From the NCBI GenBank assembly GCA_041394885.1, contig JAWKHI010000064.1:1-28441 (forward strand): 28,441 nt of DNA. The letters run 5' to 3'. Below, one piece after another: positions 8,818 to 17,407 of this stretch; the first letter of the stretch is position 1, and every line of letters begins with the position of its first letter. A program made the translations under genes and the position numbers. Source of the DNA: DSOI01 sp041394885. GTDB taxonomy: Bacteria > Acidobacteriota > Terriglobia > Bryobacterales > Bryobacteraceae. The notes under the pieces were generated by a model. It worked only from the letters and a program-made list of their open reading frames with translations. It was not told the origin of the DNA and did not search any database.

Positions 8818-9600
8818 ATGGCAAACGTGAAGAACATTATGGATCTCAGCGGCCGCGTGGCCGTGGTTGTGGGCGGAACCTCCGGCATCGGACGCACGAT
8901 CGCGGTGGGGCTGGCCGAAGCCGGGGCCGACGTGGTGGCTACCGGACGCCGCGAGGCCAACATCAATGAAGTGGCCGATGAGATCGAAAAGCTGGGCCGG
9001 CGTACGCTGCGGGTGACGTCCGACGTGATGGATCGCGCGTCGCTCGAGAACCTGCGCGCCGAGGTGGTGAGCAAGCTGGGCGGAGTGGGGATCCTGGTGA
9101 ACGCGGCCGGGCGGATCATGCGTAAGCCAACGGTGGACATCACGGTGGAAGAATGGCAATCGATCATGGACACCAATCTCACCGGGATGCTGCTTTCCTG
9201 CCAGGTGTTCTACGAACCTTTGAAGGCGAGCGGGCAGGGGCGGGTGGTGAACGTGGCGTCGCTCAATTCCTACGTGAGCCTGTTCGAGGTGGCGGCCTAC
9301 GCGGCGTCGAAGGGCGCTGTGCTGGCTCTGACGCGGAGCCTCGCTATCGAGTGGGCGCGGGACGGGATCAACGTGAACGCGATTGCGCCGGGCGTGTTTC
9401 CCACCGAGCTGAACGCGAAGTTACTCAACGGGACCGATCGCGGACGGGAGATCTTGATGCGCACGCCGATGAAGCGGTTCGGCAGGCCGGAGGAGTTGGT
9501 GGGCGCGGCACTGCTTCTGGCGTCCGACGCGGCGAGCTTTATTACCGGTCAGTCGATTATTGTCGATGGCGGGATTTTGGCGTCGGGCGTGAATTGCTGA
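8818..9600 (+). CDS. Short-chain dehydrogenase/reductase (classical SDR)
   Basis: The 260-residue protein has every classical SDR landmark: cofactor loop GGTSGIG (about 19-25), NAAG at 95-98, and catalytic S148, Y161 and K165 in a YAASK motif. C-terminal features are PGVFPTE and the IDGG-like IVDGG. The arrangement resembles gluconate 5-dehydrogenase/KduD-type sugar-acid SDRs, though substrate assignment is not possible from sequence. AGAGGA at 8807-8812 sits 5 nt before the ATG. The gene follows the zinc dehydrogenase by 22 nt, so both likely act in one pathway. Its stop codon directly abuts the stop of the converging amidohydrolase gene, leaving no room for a terminator between them. Confidence 0.92.
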   Translation: MANVKNIMDLSGRVAVVVGGTSGIGRTIAVGLAEAGADVVATGRREANINEVADEIEKLGRRTLRVTSDVMDRASLENLRAEVVSKLGGVGILVNAAGRIMRKPTVDITVEEWQSIMDTNLTGMLLSCQVFYEPLKASGQGRVVNVASLNSYVSLFEVAAYAASKGAVLALTRSLAIEWARDGINVNAIAPGVFPTELNAKLLNGTDRGREILMRTPMKRFGRPEELVGAALLLASDAASFITGQSIIVDGGILASGVNC

Positions 9601-10519
9601 TCACGCCTTGAACGAACTCTTCGACCCGTTCTCCCAAACAATCTGCCGGAACGCGCCCGGCGCAAGGGCGCGAATGGCGGTGAGAGTCTCTCTCGCGACG
9701 CACTTGCCTTTGATCAGCGGTTGTGTCGACCGCTGACCCGTGCCGCGGCCGTCGCTGCAGGAGCAGTCACAACCGAACATCAGTTTCGCCCTGTGGCGTT
9801 CGAGGAATCCCGCGGCGAAGTCCGGATCGCGGTTGAGGGCGTTGCGGGCGGAATTGGCCGATAGATCGCCGTGGAGGTTCGGGAACTCGGCCAGCAGGCG
9901 GTCCGTGATACCGCCGGGCTTGACGCGGCCGGTGGGGTAGGGCACGTCGCGCGGAACGTCGGCGCTGATGTTGGCCCAGAAGAAATCGGCGTGTCCGATA
10001 AAGGTGGTCTTGGGGTATGCCTTCAGGATCGCGGCGAAGCGGGCCAAGCCGGTGTTGTAACCGGCTTCGCCCGGAACCTGCGGGACCTCCTGAAAATGCA
10101 TCAGCACGGGTATGCGCAATTCGGTGGCCAGGTCGTAGACGGCCCGCATCTCAGGGCCGTCTACGGCCGTGGGACTTCAACTCGCCGAACCCGGTGGCGC
10201 CTTTGCGCGCCGCCTGGCGCAGCAACGACGTTGGGCTCTCACCGGACTTGGCCGCGACGTCGGTGCTGGCGAAGAAGCGCATCCTTCCGGGGTGCTGCTT
10301 CATCCGCGCCTGCGTCTCATCCTGCCCGGTGACGCGGCCGAGGATCACGGCGTGGGTCACGCCGCAGCCCTGCATGTGGACGAACTCGCCGTCAGGCTCG
10401 CGGCGCGGGTGAAGGTGGATGTCGAGCACCGGTCCACCCCAATCGGGAGCGGGTGCGGATTGCGCGGCAGCCGCGGCGAACGCGGTGTGCGTCAGAAACG
10501 CGCGTCGAGTGGTGGCCAT
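9601..10519 (-). pseudogene. Tat-exported amidohydrolase-family protein, frameshifted
   Basis: Two frames together encode one amidohydrolase-2-type TIM-barrel protein. The first runs from the ATG at 10519 to a stop at 10151-10153: it has a twin-arginine signal (TTRRAFLT), metal motif DIHLH and ends in GFGELKSH. The second continues downstream with MRAVYDLATEL, GHADFFWANIS, DLSANSARNAL and a metal-site-like FGCDCSCSDGRG, to the stop at 9601. The joint lies at about 10155-10170; total length is 3n+1, so one extra or two missing bases would explain it. Restoring frame gives a plausible H-x-V-D-G-P-E-M junction. The gene sits 37 nt downstream of the enolase-superfamily gene. It could be a real inactivation or a sequencing error; an intact version would hydrolyse or decarboxylate a cyclic substrate such as a lactone in the periplasm. 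Confidence 0.8.
10134..10165. repeat. Perfect 12-bp inverted repeat at the frameshift site
   Basis: CGTAGACGGCCC at 10134-10145 is exactly complementary to GGGCCGTCTACG at 10154-10165, with an 8-nt loop. It lies inside the amidohydrolase coding sequence and overlaps the point where the reading frame breaks. Such palindromes promote template-switch mutations and can also disturb sequencing. Confidence 0.9.
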
Positions 10520-10556
10520 ACAGTAGCCTATTATCACTCCGCGCGTGGGCGGGCGC

Positions 10557-11870
10557 TCAGGGCTTGACGACGGAGCCGTCCATACCGCGATCCAGCCGGT
10601 AAGTGCCGCCATCGGTGATCGGCTGCAGCGGGTACTTGGCGGCGAGGGTCTCATCGATGTCGATGCCAAGGCCGGGACGTCCGGAGCCGTACAGATAGCC
10701 TTTGCGAATTTCAGCGCAGCCGGGCAATAGTTCGCGCGCGGCTTCGGGAAATCCGTTCTCCTCCTGGATCCCGAATCCAGGGCTCGCAATGTCGACATGA
10801 TAGGCGGCTAGCTGGTTCACCGGATCGTTCTCGCCGCCTTCCTGGAAGGCCGTTTTCAAGCCGAACGTTTCGCACAGCATGGCGATTTTGCGCGCCGGTG
10901 TGATGCCGCCGATCCCCGACACGCGGCACCGGACGTAGTCGATGAGCCGCTCCGTGATCAAGGGCAGATACTCGTAGGGATGCGAGAAGACCTCGCCGAT
11001 GGCTTGCGGGGTGGTGCAGACGCGGCGGATGTGGCGATACCATTCGATCTGCTCCGGCGGCAGCACGTCTTCGATGAACAGCATGCGCATTGCCTGCATG
11101 CGCCGGCAAAATTCGGCGGCGTTCATGCCGGTGAGATGAGAATGGACGTCGTGGCAGAGCTTGGGCTCGAAGCCGACCTTGGCGCGGACGCGCTCGAACA
11201 TCGCCGGCACGCGCTCCACGTACATCTCCTCGTCGAACGCCGGACCCGCCGGGCCGCCCTCGGGCCGCGACCCCTGTCCGGGCGGGACGAACCCGCCGCC
11301 GCCATATCCGCCGAACTGAACGCGAATGTGCCGGAAGCCGTTGGCGATCGACTTCTCGACCGCCGCGATGGCGGCTTCCACGTCCGCGCCGCCGGCGTGG
11401 TCATAGCACGGCACCGCGGCGCGCACCTTGCCGCCCAGCAGTTCGTAGACCGGCATGCCGGCGCGTTTTCCTTTGATGTCCCACAGGGCCATGTCGAGCC
11501 CGCTGAGCACGTTGTTGTTCACGGGACCGTTGCGCCAGTAGGTGCGGAGGTGCGAGGACTGCCAGAGGTCCTCGATCTGGTCCGGATTCTTACCGATCAG
11601 CCATGGGATGAGATGCTTTTCGAGCGCGGCGATGACGGCGTGGGTCTGGTAGTGATTACTGGCGCTGCCGATGCCGTAGAGCCCGGGTTCGCTGGTGATG
11701 ATCTTGAGAAAGATCCAGCGGTAGCGGGCGCCGCCGCTGGTGGCGATCACCTTGGCGTCTTTGATTGTCAGCGGGGGAAGGGCGCGTGTGGCGCGGGCGG
11801 CTTGCTGGGCGGCGCCGGCTGGCATGGCGGGCGCTGCAAGGAGAGCGAGGGCGGAGCGTCGGGATAGCAT
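10557..11870 (-). CDS. Tat-exported enolase-superfamily (mandelate racemase/ManD-like) protein
   Basis: The 437-residue protein starts with a twin-arginine signal (SRRSALALLA). Residues about 35-150 form the enolase-superfamily capping domain and the barrel follows. The region 'YWRNGPVNNNVLSGLDMALWDIKGK' matches the D-mannonate dehydratase/RspA subgroup; split motifs are YWRNGP at 111-116 and DMALWDIKGK at 126-135. Metal ligands appear to be D241 (with H243), E267 and E293. The His of the canonical ManD 'HGPTD' motif is absent: the equivalent stretch reads QEGGENDP at 343-350. It may therefore act on another sugar acid or catalyse a different outcome. Export is unusual because ManD enzymes are cytosolic. 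It is followed 37 nt downstream by the amidohydrolase. Family call is firm; the specific reaction is not. Confidence 0.88.
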   Translation of the reverse strand: MLSRRSALALLAAPAMPAGAAQQAARATRALPPLTIKDAKVIATSGGARYRWIFLKIITSEPGLYGIGSASNHYQTHAVIAALEKHLIPWLIGKNPDQIEDLWQSSHLRTYWRNGPVNNNVLSGLDMALWDIKGKRAGMPVYELLGGKVRAAVPCYDHAGGADVEAAIAAVEKSIANGFRHIRVQFGGYGGGGFVPPGQGSRPEGGPAGPAFDEEMYVERVPAMFERVRAKVGFEPKLCHDVHSHLTGMNAAEFCRRMQAMRMLFIEDVLPPEQIEWYRHIRRVCTTPQAIGEVFSHPYEYLPLITERLIDYVRCRVSGIGGITPARKIAMLCETFGLKTAFQEGGENDPVNQLAAYHVDIASPGFGIQEENGFPEAARELLPGCAEIRKGYLYGSGRPGLGIDIDETLAAKYPLQPITDGGTYRLDRGMDGSVVKP

Positions 11871-11915
11871 TGCAGGCCCAGATTACCATCGGTGTTGGGG
11901 CGGCGGGGGCCTCAC

Positions 11916-12581
11916 CTAGCGGTGGAGCGACTCGGCGAAGGCCTTGTGTTCGGCCGAAGCGAGACCTTCGCGGAGAACGGCGAGGATCTTTGCGGCATCC
12001 TGGTCCAGCAGCGCTGACGAGGGCAGCCAAAGCCCAGGGAAGACACGAGAGCGGAGAATCCCGTCGTTCCCGGGACGGATCGGTTTGTAACTCCCATCCA
12101 CCAATTCACGCCAAGTGATCCGGGCTGGTTTGAGAGACACGGTCAGGTACTCTTGCACACCGGCTCGCTGGTAGAGCGATAGCTTGGGGCCGAAATCGTG
12201 AGTCGCAGTGGAGGCGCAGATCTCCACCACGAGTTCCGGCGCCCCAGCGCAGTAGTTGCCCTGTTCCCGCGATTGGCCGCCGCGTTCGGGCAGAAGACGT
12301 AGATGCGAATCTGGCTGAGGCGCGCTTTCGAGCATGAGCCACGTGCCATTGCAGCCGGCCTCGCAACCCGGCGTCGCCGCCTCATACTGGATCAGCCACC
12401 CGTGAACCAGGGCATCAAAACGGCTATGTCGATTGCTTACGGGCGACGGCATATAGACGAGTCCATCGATCAATTCCGCGTTCTTCAACTCCGGCAAGGC
12501 TTCCCAGCGGCGCAGGAATTCGTCGCGGGTCAGCCTTTGACCTGGTAGCAGTTGTGGCGGTACCGGTTGGACGATCGGCAT
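11916..12581 (-). CDS. Uma2 family (DUF820) putative PD-(D/E)xK endonuclease
   Basis: The 221-residue protein matches the Uma2 family: NAELIDGLVYMPSP at about 35-47, a mid-sequence PDSHL, APELVVEI at 114-121 and a closing K.SLYQRAGVQEYL. Likely nuclease-fold residues are E37, D91, E120 and K133. Uma2 proteins are abundant in Cyanobacteria and Acidobacteriota; the fold predicts DNA cleavage, but biological roles are largely unestablished. I chose the ATG at 12581 because GAGGAGG sits 7 nt upstream; a TTG seven codons earlier would overlap that ribosome site. Neighbours on both sides are on the same strand, but gaps of 45 and 60 bp do not require an operon. Confidence 0.88.
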   Translation of the reverse strand: MPIVQPVPPQLLPGQRLTRDEFLRRWEALPELKNAELIDGLVYMPSPVSNRHSRFDALVHGWLIQYEAATPGCEAGCNGTWLMLESAPQPDSHLRLLPERGGQSREQGNYCAGAPELVVEICASTATHDFGPKLSLYQRAGVQEYLTVSLKPARITWRELVDGSYKPIRPGNDGILRSRVFPGLWLPSSALLDQDAAKILAVLREGLASAEHKAFAESLHR

Positions 12582-12617
12582 CGGCGCGCCTCCTCGGGGC
12601 AACTTCTATTTTAGCCT

Positions 12618-12641
12618 CGCGGGAGGGCGCGTATTCCCGCG
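12618..12641. repeat. Small inverted repeat just past the ftsK stop
   Basis: CGCGGGA (12618-12624) pairs with TCCCGCG (12635-12641) over a 10-nt loop, directly after the ftsK stop on the minus strand. No T-tract follows in the ftsK direction (it reads AGGCTAAAAT), so it is not a standard intrinsic terminator. It may stabilise the transcript end or mean nothing. Confidence 0.4.
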
Positions 12642-15041
12642 CTACACGCCGGTGGGCTGATCGAGCCACTCGGGCCGCTTCAAGACGTCGCGCGGACGGC
12701 TTCCATCGGGCGGACCGATGATACCGTCGTGTTGCATCTTGTCGAGAATGCGAGCCGCCCGGCCGTATCCCAAACGAAGCCGGCGTTGGAGCGTGGACGT
12801 GGATGCCTTGCCCACTTCGCAGACCACGCGGACGGCGTCTTCGTACATGGGATCGCTGAAGTCGCTGAGGTCGTCGGCCGCGTCATCATTTTCTTCGGGC
12901 GGTGTCAACAGGTAGCTCTGGTCGTAGTCCGGCCGCGCCTGATCCTTCCAGCACCGGGTCACCTCCGCGATCTCGCTTTCGGTGACGTAGGGTGCGTGGA
13001 CGCGCACCAGGCGCGAGGAACCCGGGGGCAGGAACAGCATGTCGCCCTTGCCCAGCAGATGATCGGCGCCCATTACGTCGAGAATGGTGCGCGAGTCCAC
13101 GCGCGTGGCCACGCGGAAACTGACGCGGGCGGGGAAGTTGGCCTTGATCAAGCCGGTGATCACGTCCACGCTGGGGCGCTGGGTGGCCACCACCAGATGC
13201 ATGCCGACCGCGCGCGCCATCTGCGCCAGCCGGGTTACCGATTCCTCCACGCCCTGCCGCTCGATCATCATCAGGTCGGCGAGCTCGTCGATGACGATCA
13301 GGATGAACGGCAGCGGTTCGAGAACGCTCTGCTCTTCTTCCGGATCGTCGAACAGGCTGCGCGGCTTCTCCATCTGTTGCCGCACCTTGCGGTTGTACTG
13401 GTCGATGTTACGCACGCCCTGCGATGCGAGCAGCTTCAGCCGGCGCTCCATTTCGAGCACCGCGTTGCGCAACGCGTTGGTTGCCTTGCGCGGGTCTGTG
13501 ATCACGGGAGTCAACAGATGCGGAATGTCCTCATACACGCCCATTTCGACGCGTTTGGGATCGATGAGGATCATACGAACGTCGGCGGGCGTGGACTTAT
13601 AGAGCACGGACATGATGAGCGAGTTCAACATCACGCTTTTGCCCGATCCGGTGGATCCGGCGATCAACAAATGCGGCATCGATTCGAGCGCGGCCACCTT
13701 GATCCGGCCGCTGATGTCCTTGCCCATCGCGATGGTCATCTTCGACGGGGAATTGCGGAACTCGTCCGATTCGAGAATCTGGCGCAGGCTGATTACTTCG
13801 CGCTTGGAGTTGGGGACCTCGATGCCGACGGTCGGCTTTCCGGGGATGCGCTCGATGAGTATCGATTCGGCCTGGAGACCGAGGCAGAGATCTTCCGAGA
13901 GCGTGGTCATGCGGCTGTACTTGATGCCGGCCTCGGGCTTGTATTCGAACGTGGTCACCACCGGGCCGGGATTGATCTGCACTACCGTGCCGCGCACGTT
14001 GAACTCGTCGAACTTGCCCTTGATGCGGACGGCGATGTCCTGCAGTTCCTGCCGGTCGCAGGCCATCTTTTCGTCCGGCTCACTCAGAAGTGTGGTGCTG
14101 GGGAGGCGGTAGTCGACCGACCGCCGGCGAGCGGGCGTGGCGGGCGCGTCCGGGATGGGCGCGGTTCCGACGATGGTTTCCCACGGCGGATCGTTGGACG
14201 GGGCCGGCGGCACGTACTCAATGACGGGCGGGGCCAGCGGTTCGGGTGGCGCGGCTTCGGCTGCCTCCTCGAATGCCTCTTCTCCGGAGGCGCCGGCCGC
14301 GGCATCGCGATCGTCGATGGTGCGGATGGGAATGCCGTCGTAGCCGTCGTAGACCGAGGTGGCGACCTCGGTCCGCCGGCGCGAGACGGCCGGCGTTTCT
14401 ACCGGGGCTGGTTCCTCGCCGTCGCCGGCCTTGCGGCGGTGGGTCTCGATCCAGGCTTGCCAGCGCTCGCGCAGGTTGTTCAGGATCGTGCGGGGCCGCG
14501 CCATGGCAACGCCGAGATGTTCCACCTCGAAACTGGTGAGCATGTACAGCGAGAGCAGAACGAAAAGCATGGCCAACAGGACGGCGCCGGTGACGTTCAG
14601 CATCGCGGTGAGCCAGCCGGCAATCACGATTCCCGAGAGCCCGCCCACGGGGATGCGATCGCCAAACATCCGCCACGACGAGGCGAGACCGAGCATGGTG
14701 CTGGAGGCGAGAAACAACAGGGCCGCCCCAGCCAGACGGGCCGGTTGGGCCTCGATTTCACTCGACCGCAGCCAATGCCATCCCAACGCAAGGATCAGAC
14801 AAGGAAGTAGGAATGCGCCCAGACCGAACGACTGGAGAAAAAGGTCGGCCCAATAAGCTCCGACCACACCCACCACATTGCGGACTTCGTAAGCCCCCGC
14901 GTTGGAAGCCGCTGTATTCAATGAGGGATCTTCGGGATGGTAGGAAATCAACGCGAGCGCCGCGAATACGGCGCTGAATAGAAACACGAACCCGACCGCC
15001 TCATTAAGACGCTTTGCCCGAGAGGGCCCCAATATGTTCAT
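12642..15041 (-). CDS. ftsK: DNA translocase FtsK/SpoIIIE
   Basis: The 799-residue protein pumps chromosomal DNA through the division septum and supports dimer resolution. Four N-terminal membrane segments (about 10-195) are followed by an acidic, Pro/Ala-rich linker (about 200-330). The motor domain follows: Walker A GSTGSGKS near 461-468, Walker B VIDELADLMM near 585, then ATQRPSVDVITG. The C-terminal gamma winged helix, which reads KOPS sites, occupies about the last 70 residues (YEDAVRVV... to ARILDKMQ). Length is normal for a short-linker FtsK. The ATG at 15041 overlaps the uppP stop as ATGA, and N-terminal membrane segments begin immediately, so this start is preferred over in-frame codons further upstream inside uppP. 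Translational coupling to uppP is likely. Confidence 0.97.
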   Translation of the reverse strand: MNILGPSRAKRLNEAVGFVFLFSAVFAALALISYHPEDPSLNTAASNAGAYEVRNVVGVVGAYWADLFLQSFGLGAFLLPCLILALGWHWLRSSEIEAQPARLAGAALLFLASSTMLGLASSWRMFGDRIPVGGLSGIVIAGWLTAMLNVTGAVLLAMLFVLLSLYMLTSFEVEHLGVAMARPRTILNNLRERWQAWIETHRRKAGDGEEPAPVETPAVSRRRTEVATSVYDGYDGIPIRTIDDRDAAAGASGEEAFEEAAEAAPPEPLAPPVIEYVPPAPSNDPPWETIVGTAPIPDAPATPARRRSVDYRLPSTTLLSEPDEKMACDRQELQDIAVRIKGKFDEFNVRGTVVQINPGPVVTTFEYKPEAGIKYSRMTTLSEDLCLGLQAESILIERIPGKPTVGIEVPNSKREVISLRQILESDEFRNSPSKMTIAMGKDISGRIKVAALESMPHLLIAGSTGSGKSVMLNSLIMSVLYKSTPADVRMILIDPKRVEMGVYEDIPHLLTPVITDPRKATNALRNAVLEMERRLKLLASQGVRNIDQYNRKVRQQMEKPRSLFDDPEEEQSVLEPLPFILIVIDELADLMMIERQGVEESVTRLAQMARAVGMHLVVATQRPSVDVITGLIKANFPARVSFRVATRVDSRTILDVMGADHLLGKGDMLFLPPGSSRLVRVHAPYVTESEIAEVTRCWKDQARPDYDQSYLLTPPEENDDAADDLSDFSDPMYEDAVRVVCEVGKASTSTLQRRLRLGYGRAARILDKMQHDGIIGPPDGSRPRDVLKRPEWLDQPTGV

Positions 15042-15865
15042 TCCGCCGGAAGGCGGAGAAAAGCCAGAGCGAATATTATTATGCCAAAAATAATCCGGTA
15101 GAGTACGAACACGCGCAGCGATGCCCGGCGCAGGTAGTTCATGAGGAAACCGATGGCGGCCAGTCCGCTCAGGCCACTGACGAGGATTCCAAGCACGAAG
15201 GCCACCCGCATATCGGGCGGCACGCCACCCTCTTTGTAGAGATCTAGAAAGGCCTTGGCGGCGGCGGCGGCCACCGCGGGCGTCGAAAGCAGGAAGGAAA
15301 AACGGGCCGCCGCGTGCCGGTCCAGGTTCTGGAAGAGCCCCGCGGAAATGGTGATGCCGCTGCGGGAGGTGCCAGGGATGATCGCCACGGCCTGGGCGAG
15401 CCCGATGGCGACCGCGTCGCTCAGGCCGACGTGCTCGATGCCTTTTTGCTTTCGGCCGACCCGATCCGCTGCTTCCATCACCAGCGCGACCGCGATCATC
15501 ATGGTTCCGATCACCCAGGGTGAGCGCAGCGTGGTCTCGGCGTATTCCTTGAACAGCAGGCCGAGCACTCCCACAGGGATCGACGCGGCGGCCATCAGCC
15601 ACAGGAGGCGGGGATTGCGTTTCAGCTCCGGATCGTTGCCCAGAGACAGCCCAAAGCCCTGGGCCAGCACCTGGAGCCAATCGCGGAAGAAGTAGATCAC
15701 CACCGCCATCAGCGTGCCGAAGTGCAAGGCGATGTCGAACGACAGACCCTGGTCTTTCCAGCCCAGCAGCCACGGCGCCAAGGCGAGGTGGGCGGAGCTT
15801 GAAATCGGCAGGAATTCGGTGAGGCCCTGAATCAGGGCGAGAATGATCACCTGAAGGATGGACAT
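15038..15865 (-). CDS. uppP: Undecaprenyl-diphosphate phosphatase UppP (BacA)
   Basis: The 275-residue integral membrane enzyme converts undecaprenyl diphosphate to the monophosphate carrier used for peptidoglycan and O-antigen synthesis. Both family signatures are intact: QGLTEFLPISSSAHL at about 13-27 and PGTSRSGITI near the middle. Multiple hydrophobic helices cover the whole length. I place the start at the ATG (15865), where the conserved N-terminus begins and which gives the usual family length; a GTG 14 codons upstream is open but would add an unconserved leader. No ribosome site is obvious. Downstream the stop overlaps the ftsK start by ATGA. Pyruvate kinase starts divergently 44 bp away. 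Confidence 0.96.
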   Translation of the reverse strand: MSILQVIILALIQGLTEFLPISSSAHLALAPWLLGWKDQGLSFDIALHFGTLMAVVIYFFRDWLQVLAQGFGLSLGNDPELKRNPRLLWLMAAASIPVGVLGLLFKEYAETTLRSPWVIGTMMIAVALVMEAADRVGRKQKGIEHVGLSDAVAIGLAQAVAIIPGTSRSGITISAGLFQNLDRHAAARFSFLLSTPAVAAAAAKAFLDLYKEGGVPPDMRVAFVLGILVSGLSGLAAIGFLMNYLRRASLRVFVLYRIIFGIIIFALAFLRLPAE

Positions 15866-15909
15866 AATGGGAGGGTAAGTTTTCAGAGTATCACCGACAC
15901 ACCGCACCC

Positions 15910-17337
15910 ATGACCATTCTTCCCTTTCGCAAGACCAAAATCGTCGCTACGCTGGGGCCGGCGACGGACTCGCCCGAGTCCATCGCCGCGCTGTTCGCCG
16001 CCGGCGTCAACGTTTTTCGCCTGAACGCGTCTCACTCCACCCCGGATCAGCAAACCGAGCGGGTGCGGAGGGTGCGCGCCGTGGCGCTCGAGGCGGGGGT
16101 CCGTGCCGGGATCCTGCTGGATCTGCAGGGGCCGAAGATCCGGCTGGGAACCTTTCCGGGCGGGCCGGTGGAGCTGCAGGCGGGCGCGCGGTTCACTATC
16201 ACCACCGAGCCCTGCGACGGCGACGCCGAGAAGGCCTGCACCACCTACCGCAGCCTGGCCAAGGATGTGAAACCCGGCGACCGCGTTTTGCTCAACGACG
16301 GATCGGTGGAATTGCGCGCGATCCGCACCGACGGCATCGCGGTGGATTGCGAAGTGGTGGTGGGCGGCACGATCTCGGACCGCAAGGGCATCAATCTTCC
16401 CGGCGTCCAGGTTTCCACGCCCGCGCTGACGCGGAAGGATCGCGAGGATCTGCTAGCCGGGCTCGAGGCCGGCGTGGATATGGTTGCGTTATCGTTCGTG
16501 CGGTCCCGCGACGACCTGCTTCGGCTGCGGCATTTCCTCGAAGAGCACGAGGCGCACCTGCCGGTTGTGGCGAAAATCGAGAAGCCGGAGGGGTGGGCCG
16601 CATTGGATGAGATCCTCAATGAAGCCGATGGCGTGATGGTGGCGCGCGGTGACCTGGGCGTGGAGATGGCGCTCGAGAAGGTACCTTTCATTCAGAAATC
16701 GATCATCCGGCGTGCGCGGGCCCGCGGACGTTTCGTCATCACGGCGACGCAAATGCTCGAATCGATGATCGATCATTCCACGCCGACGCGGGCCGAGGTG
16801 AGCGACATCGCCAACGCGATTCACGATGGCACCGACGCGGTGATGCTATCGGCGGAAACCTCCACGGGGCGTTACCCGATCGAGGCGGTGAAGGTAATGG
16901 CGCGGGTGGCGTGCGAGGCGGAAGCGACGATTCCGCCCGAGCGCGTGCCGGAGCCGGAAGCCGTCATCGCCGAGATCATCACGCACGCGGCTTGGCGCGC
17001 GTCGGTGCTGGCCGGGGCGTCGGCACTGGTGGTGTTCACGACGTCCGGGGGCACGGCCCGGTCCATCGCGCGCTACCGCCCGTCGATGCCGGTGTTCGCC
17101 TTCACGCCGCTGGTATCGGTGGCGCGGCAGTTGTCGGTGATCTACGGCGTGCGTGCGATCGAAGCGCCGGTGCTGCCGTCGACAGACCAGATGCTGCGGC
17201 AGATGGAAACCATGCTCATCGATCTGGGATGGTGCAATCGCGGGGATGTGGTGGTGCTTGTGTCGGGGCAACCGATCGGGCATGAGGGAGCAACGGACAT
17301 GATGAAGATTCACCGGCTCGGCGAGAGCGATTCCTAG
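15910..17337 (+). CDS. pyk: Pyruvate kinase
   Basis: The 475-residue enzyme makes pyruvate and ATP from phosphoenolpyruvate and ADP in glycolysis. The N-terminal RKTKIVATLGPA (about 7-18) and FRLNASH (about 36-42) are typical. The active-site KIEKPEG lies near 222, followed by MVARGDLGVE near 245 and the long signature around ATQMLESMI...PTRAEVSDIANA...GTDAVMLSAETS. The C-terminal effector-binding domain is present, ending with GHEGATDMMKIH. The ATG at 15910 fits the family N-terminus, but no ribosome site precedes it, which may mean a short or absent leader. It is transcribed away from uppP and is unrelated in function. Confidence 0.97.
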   Translation: MTILPFRKTKIVATLGPATDSPESIAALFAAGVNVFRLNASHSTPDQQTERVRRVRAVALEAGVRAGILLDLQGPKIRLGTFPGGPVELQAGARFTITTEPCDGDAEKACTTYRSLAKDVKPGDRVLLNDGSVELRAIRTDGIAVDCEVVVGGTISDRKGINLPGVQVSTPALTRKDREDLLAGLEAGVDMVALSFVRSRDDLLRLRHFLEEHEAHLPVVAKIEKPEGWAALDEILNEADGVMVARGDLGVEMALEKVPFIQKSIIRRARARGRFVITATQMLESMIDHSTPTRAEVSDIANAIHDGTDAVMLSAETSTGRYPIEAVKVMARVACEAEATIPPERVPEPEAVIAEIITHAAWRASVLAGASALVVFTTSGGTARSIARYRPSMPVFAFTPLVSVARQLSVIYGVRAIEAPVLPSTDQMLRQMETMLIDLGWCNRGDVVVLVSGQPIGHEGATDMMKIHRLGESDS

Positions 17338-17366
17338 ACTACGCCGAAACTTTGCGGACCGGTGCG

Positions 17367-17375
17367 TGATATAAT
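17367..17375 (+). promoter_or_regulatory. Extended -10 promoter of the TonB-dependent receptor
   Basis: TGATATAAT contains the extended -10 TG (17367-17368) and a perfect TATAAT (17370-17375). No good -35 hexamer is seen at 16-18 bp spacing, which is normal for extended -10 promoters. Initiation would be expected near 17382, giving a leader of about 26 nt that contains the GGGAGG ribosome site (17394-17399). Confidence 0.6.
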
Positions 17376-17407
17376 CCCGGCATCTCGAAACCAGGGAGGT
17401 CTTCAGG

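Noticed and set aside
12618..12641. Intrinsic terminator for ftsK
   Set aside because: A 7-bp stem is present but no T-tract follows in the direction of transcription, so it is listed only as an inverted repeat.
12729..14810. A 693-codon open frame on the plus strand opposite ftsK
   Set aside because: It is antisense to a clear FtsK motor, its translation is rich in His/Arg/Gly with no domain, and long antisense open frames are expected at this G+C.
15042..15773. N-terminal extension of ftsK to 1043 residues
   Set aside because: The added part lies out of frame within uppP and is Arg/Pro-rich; membrane segments and the ATGA junction place the start at 15041.
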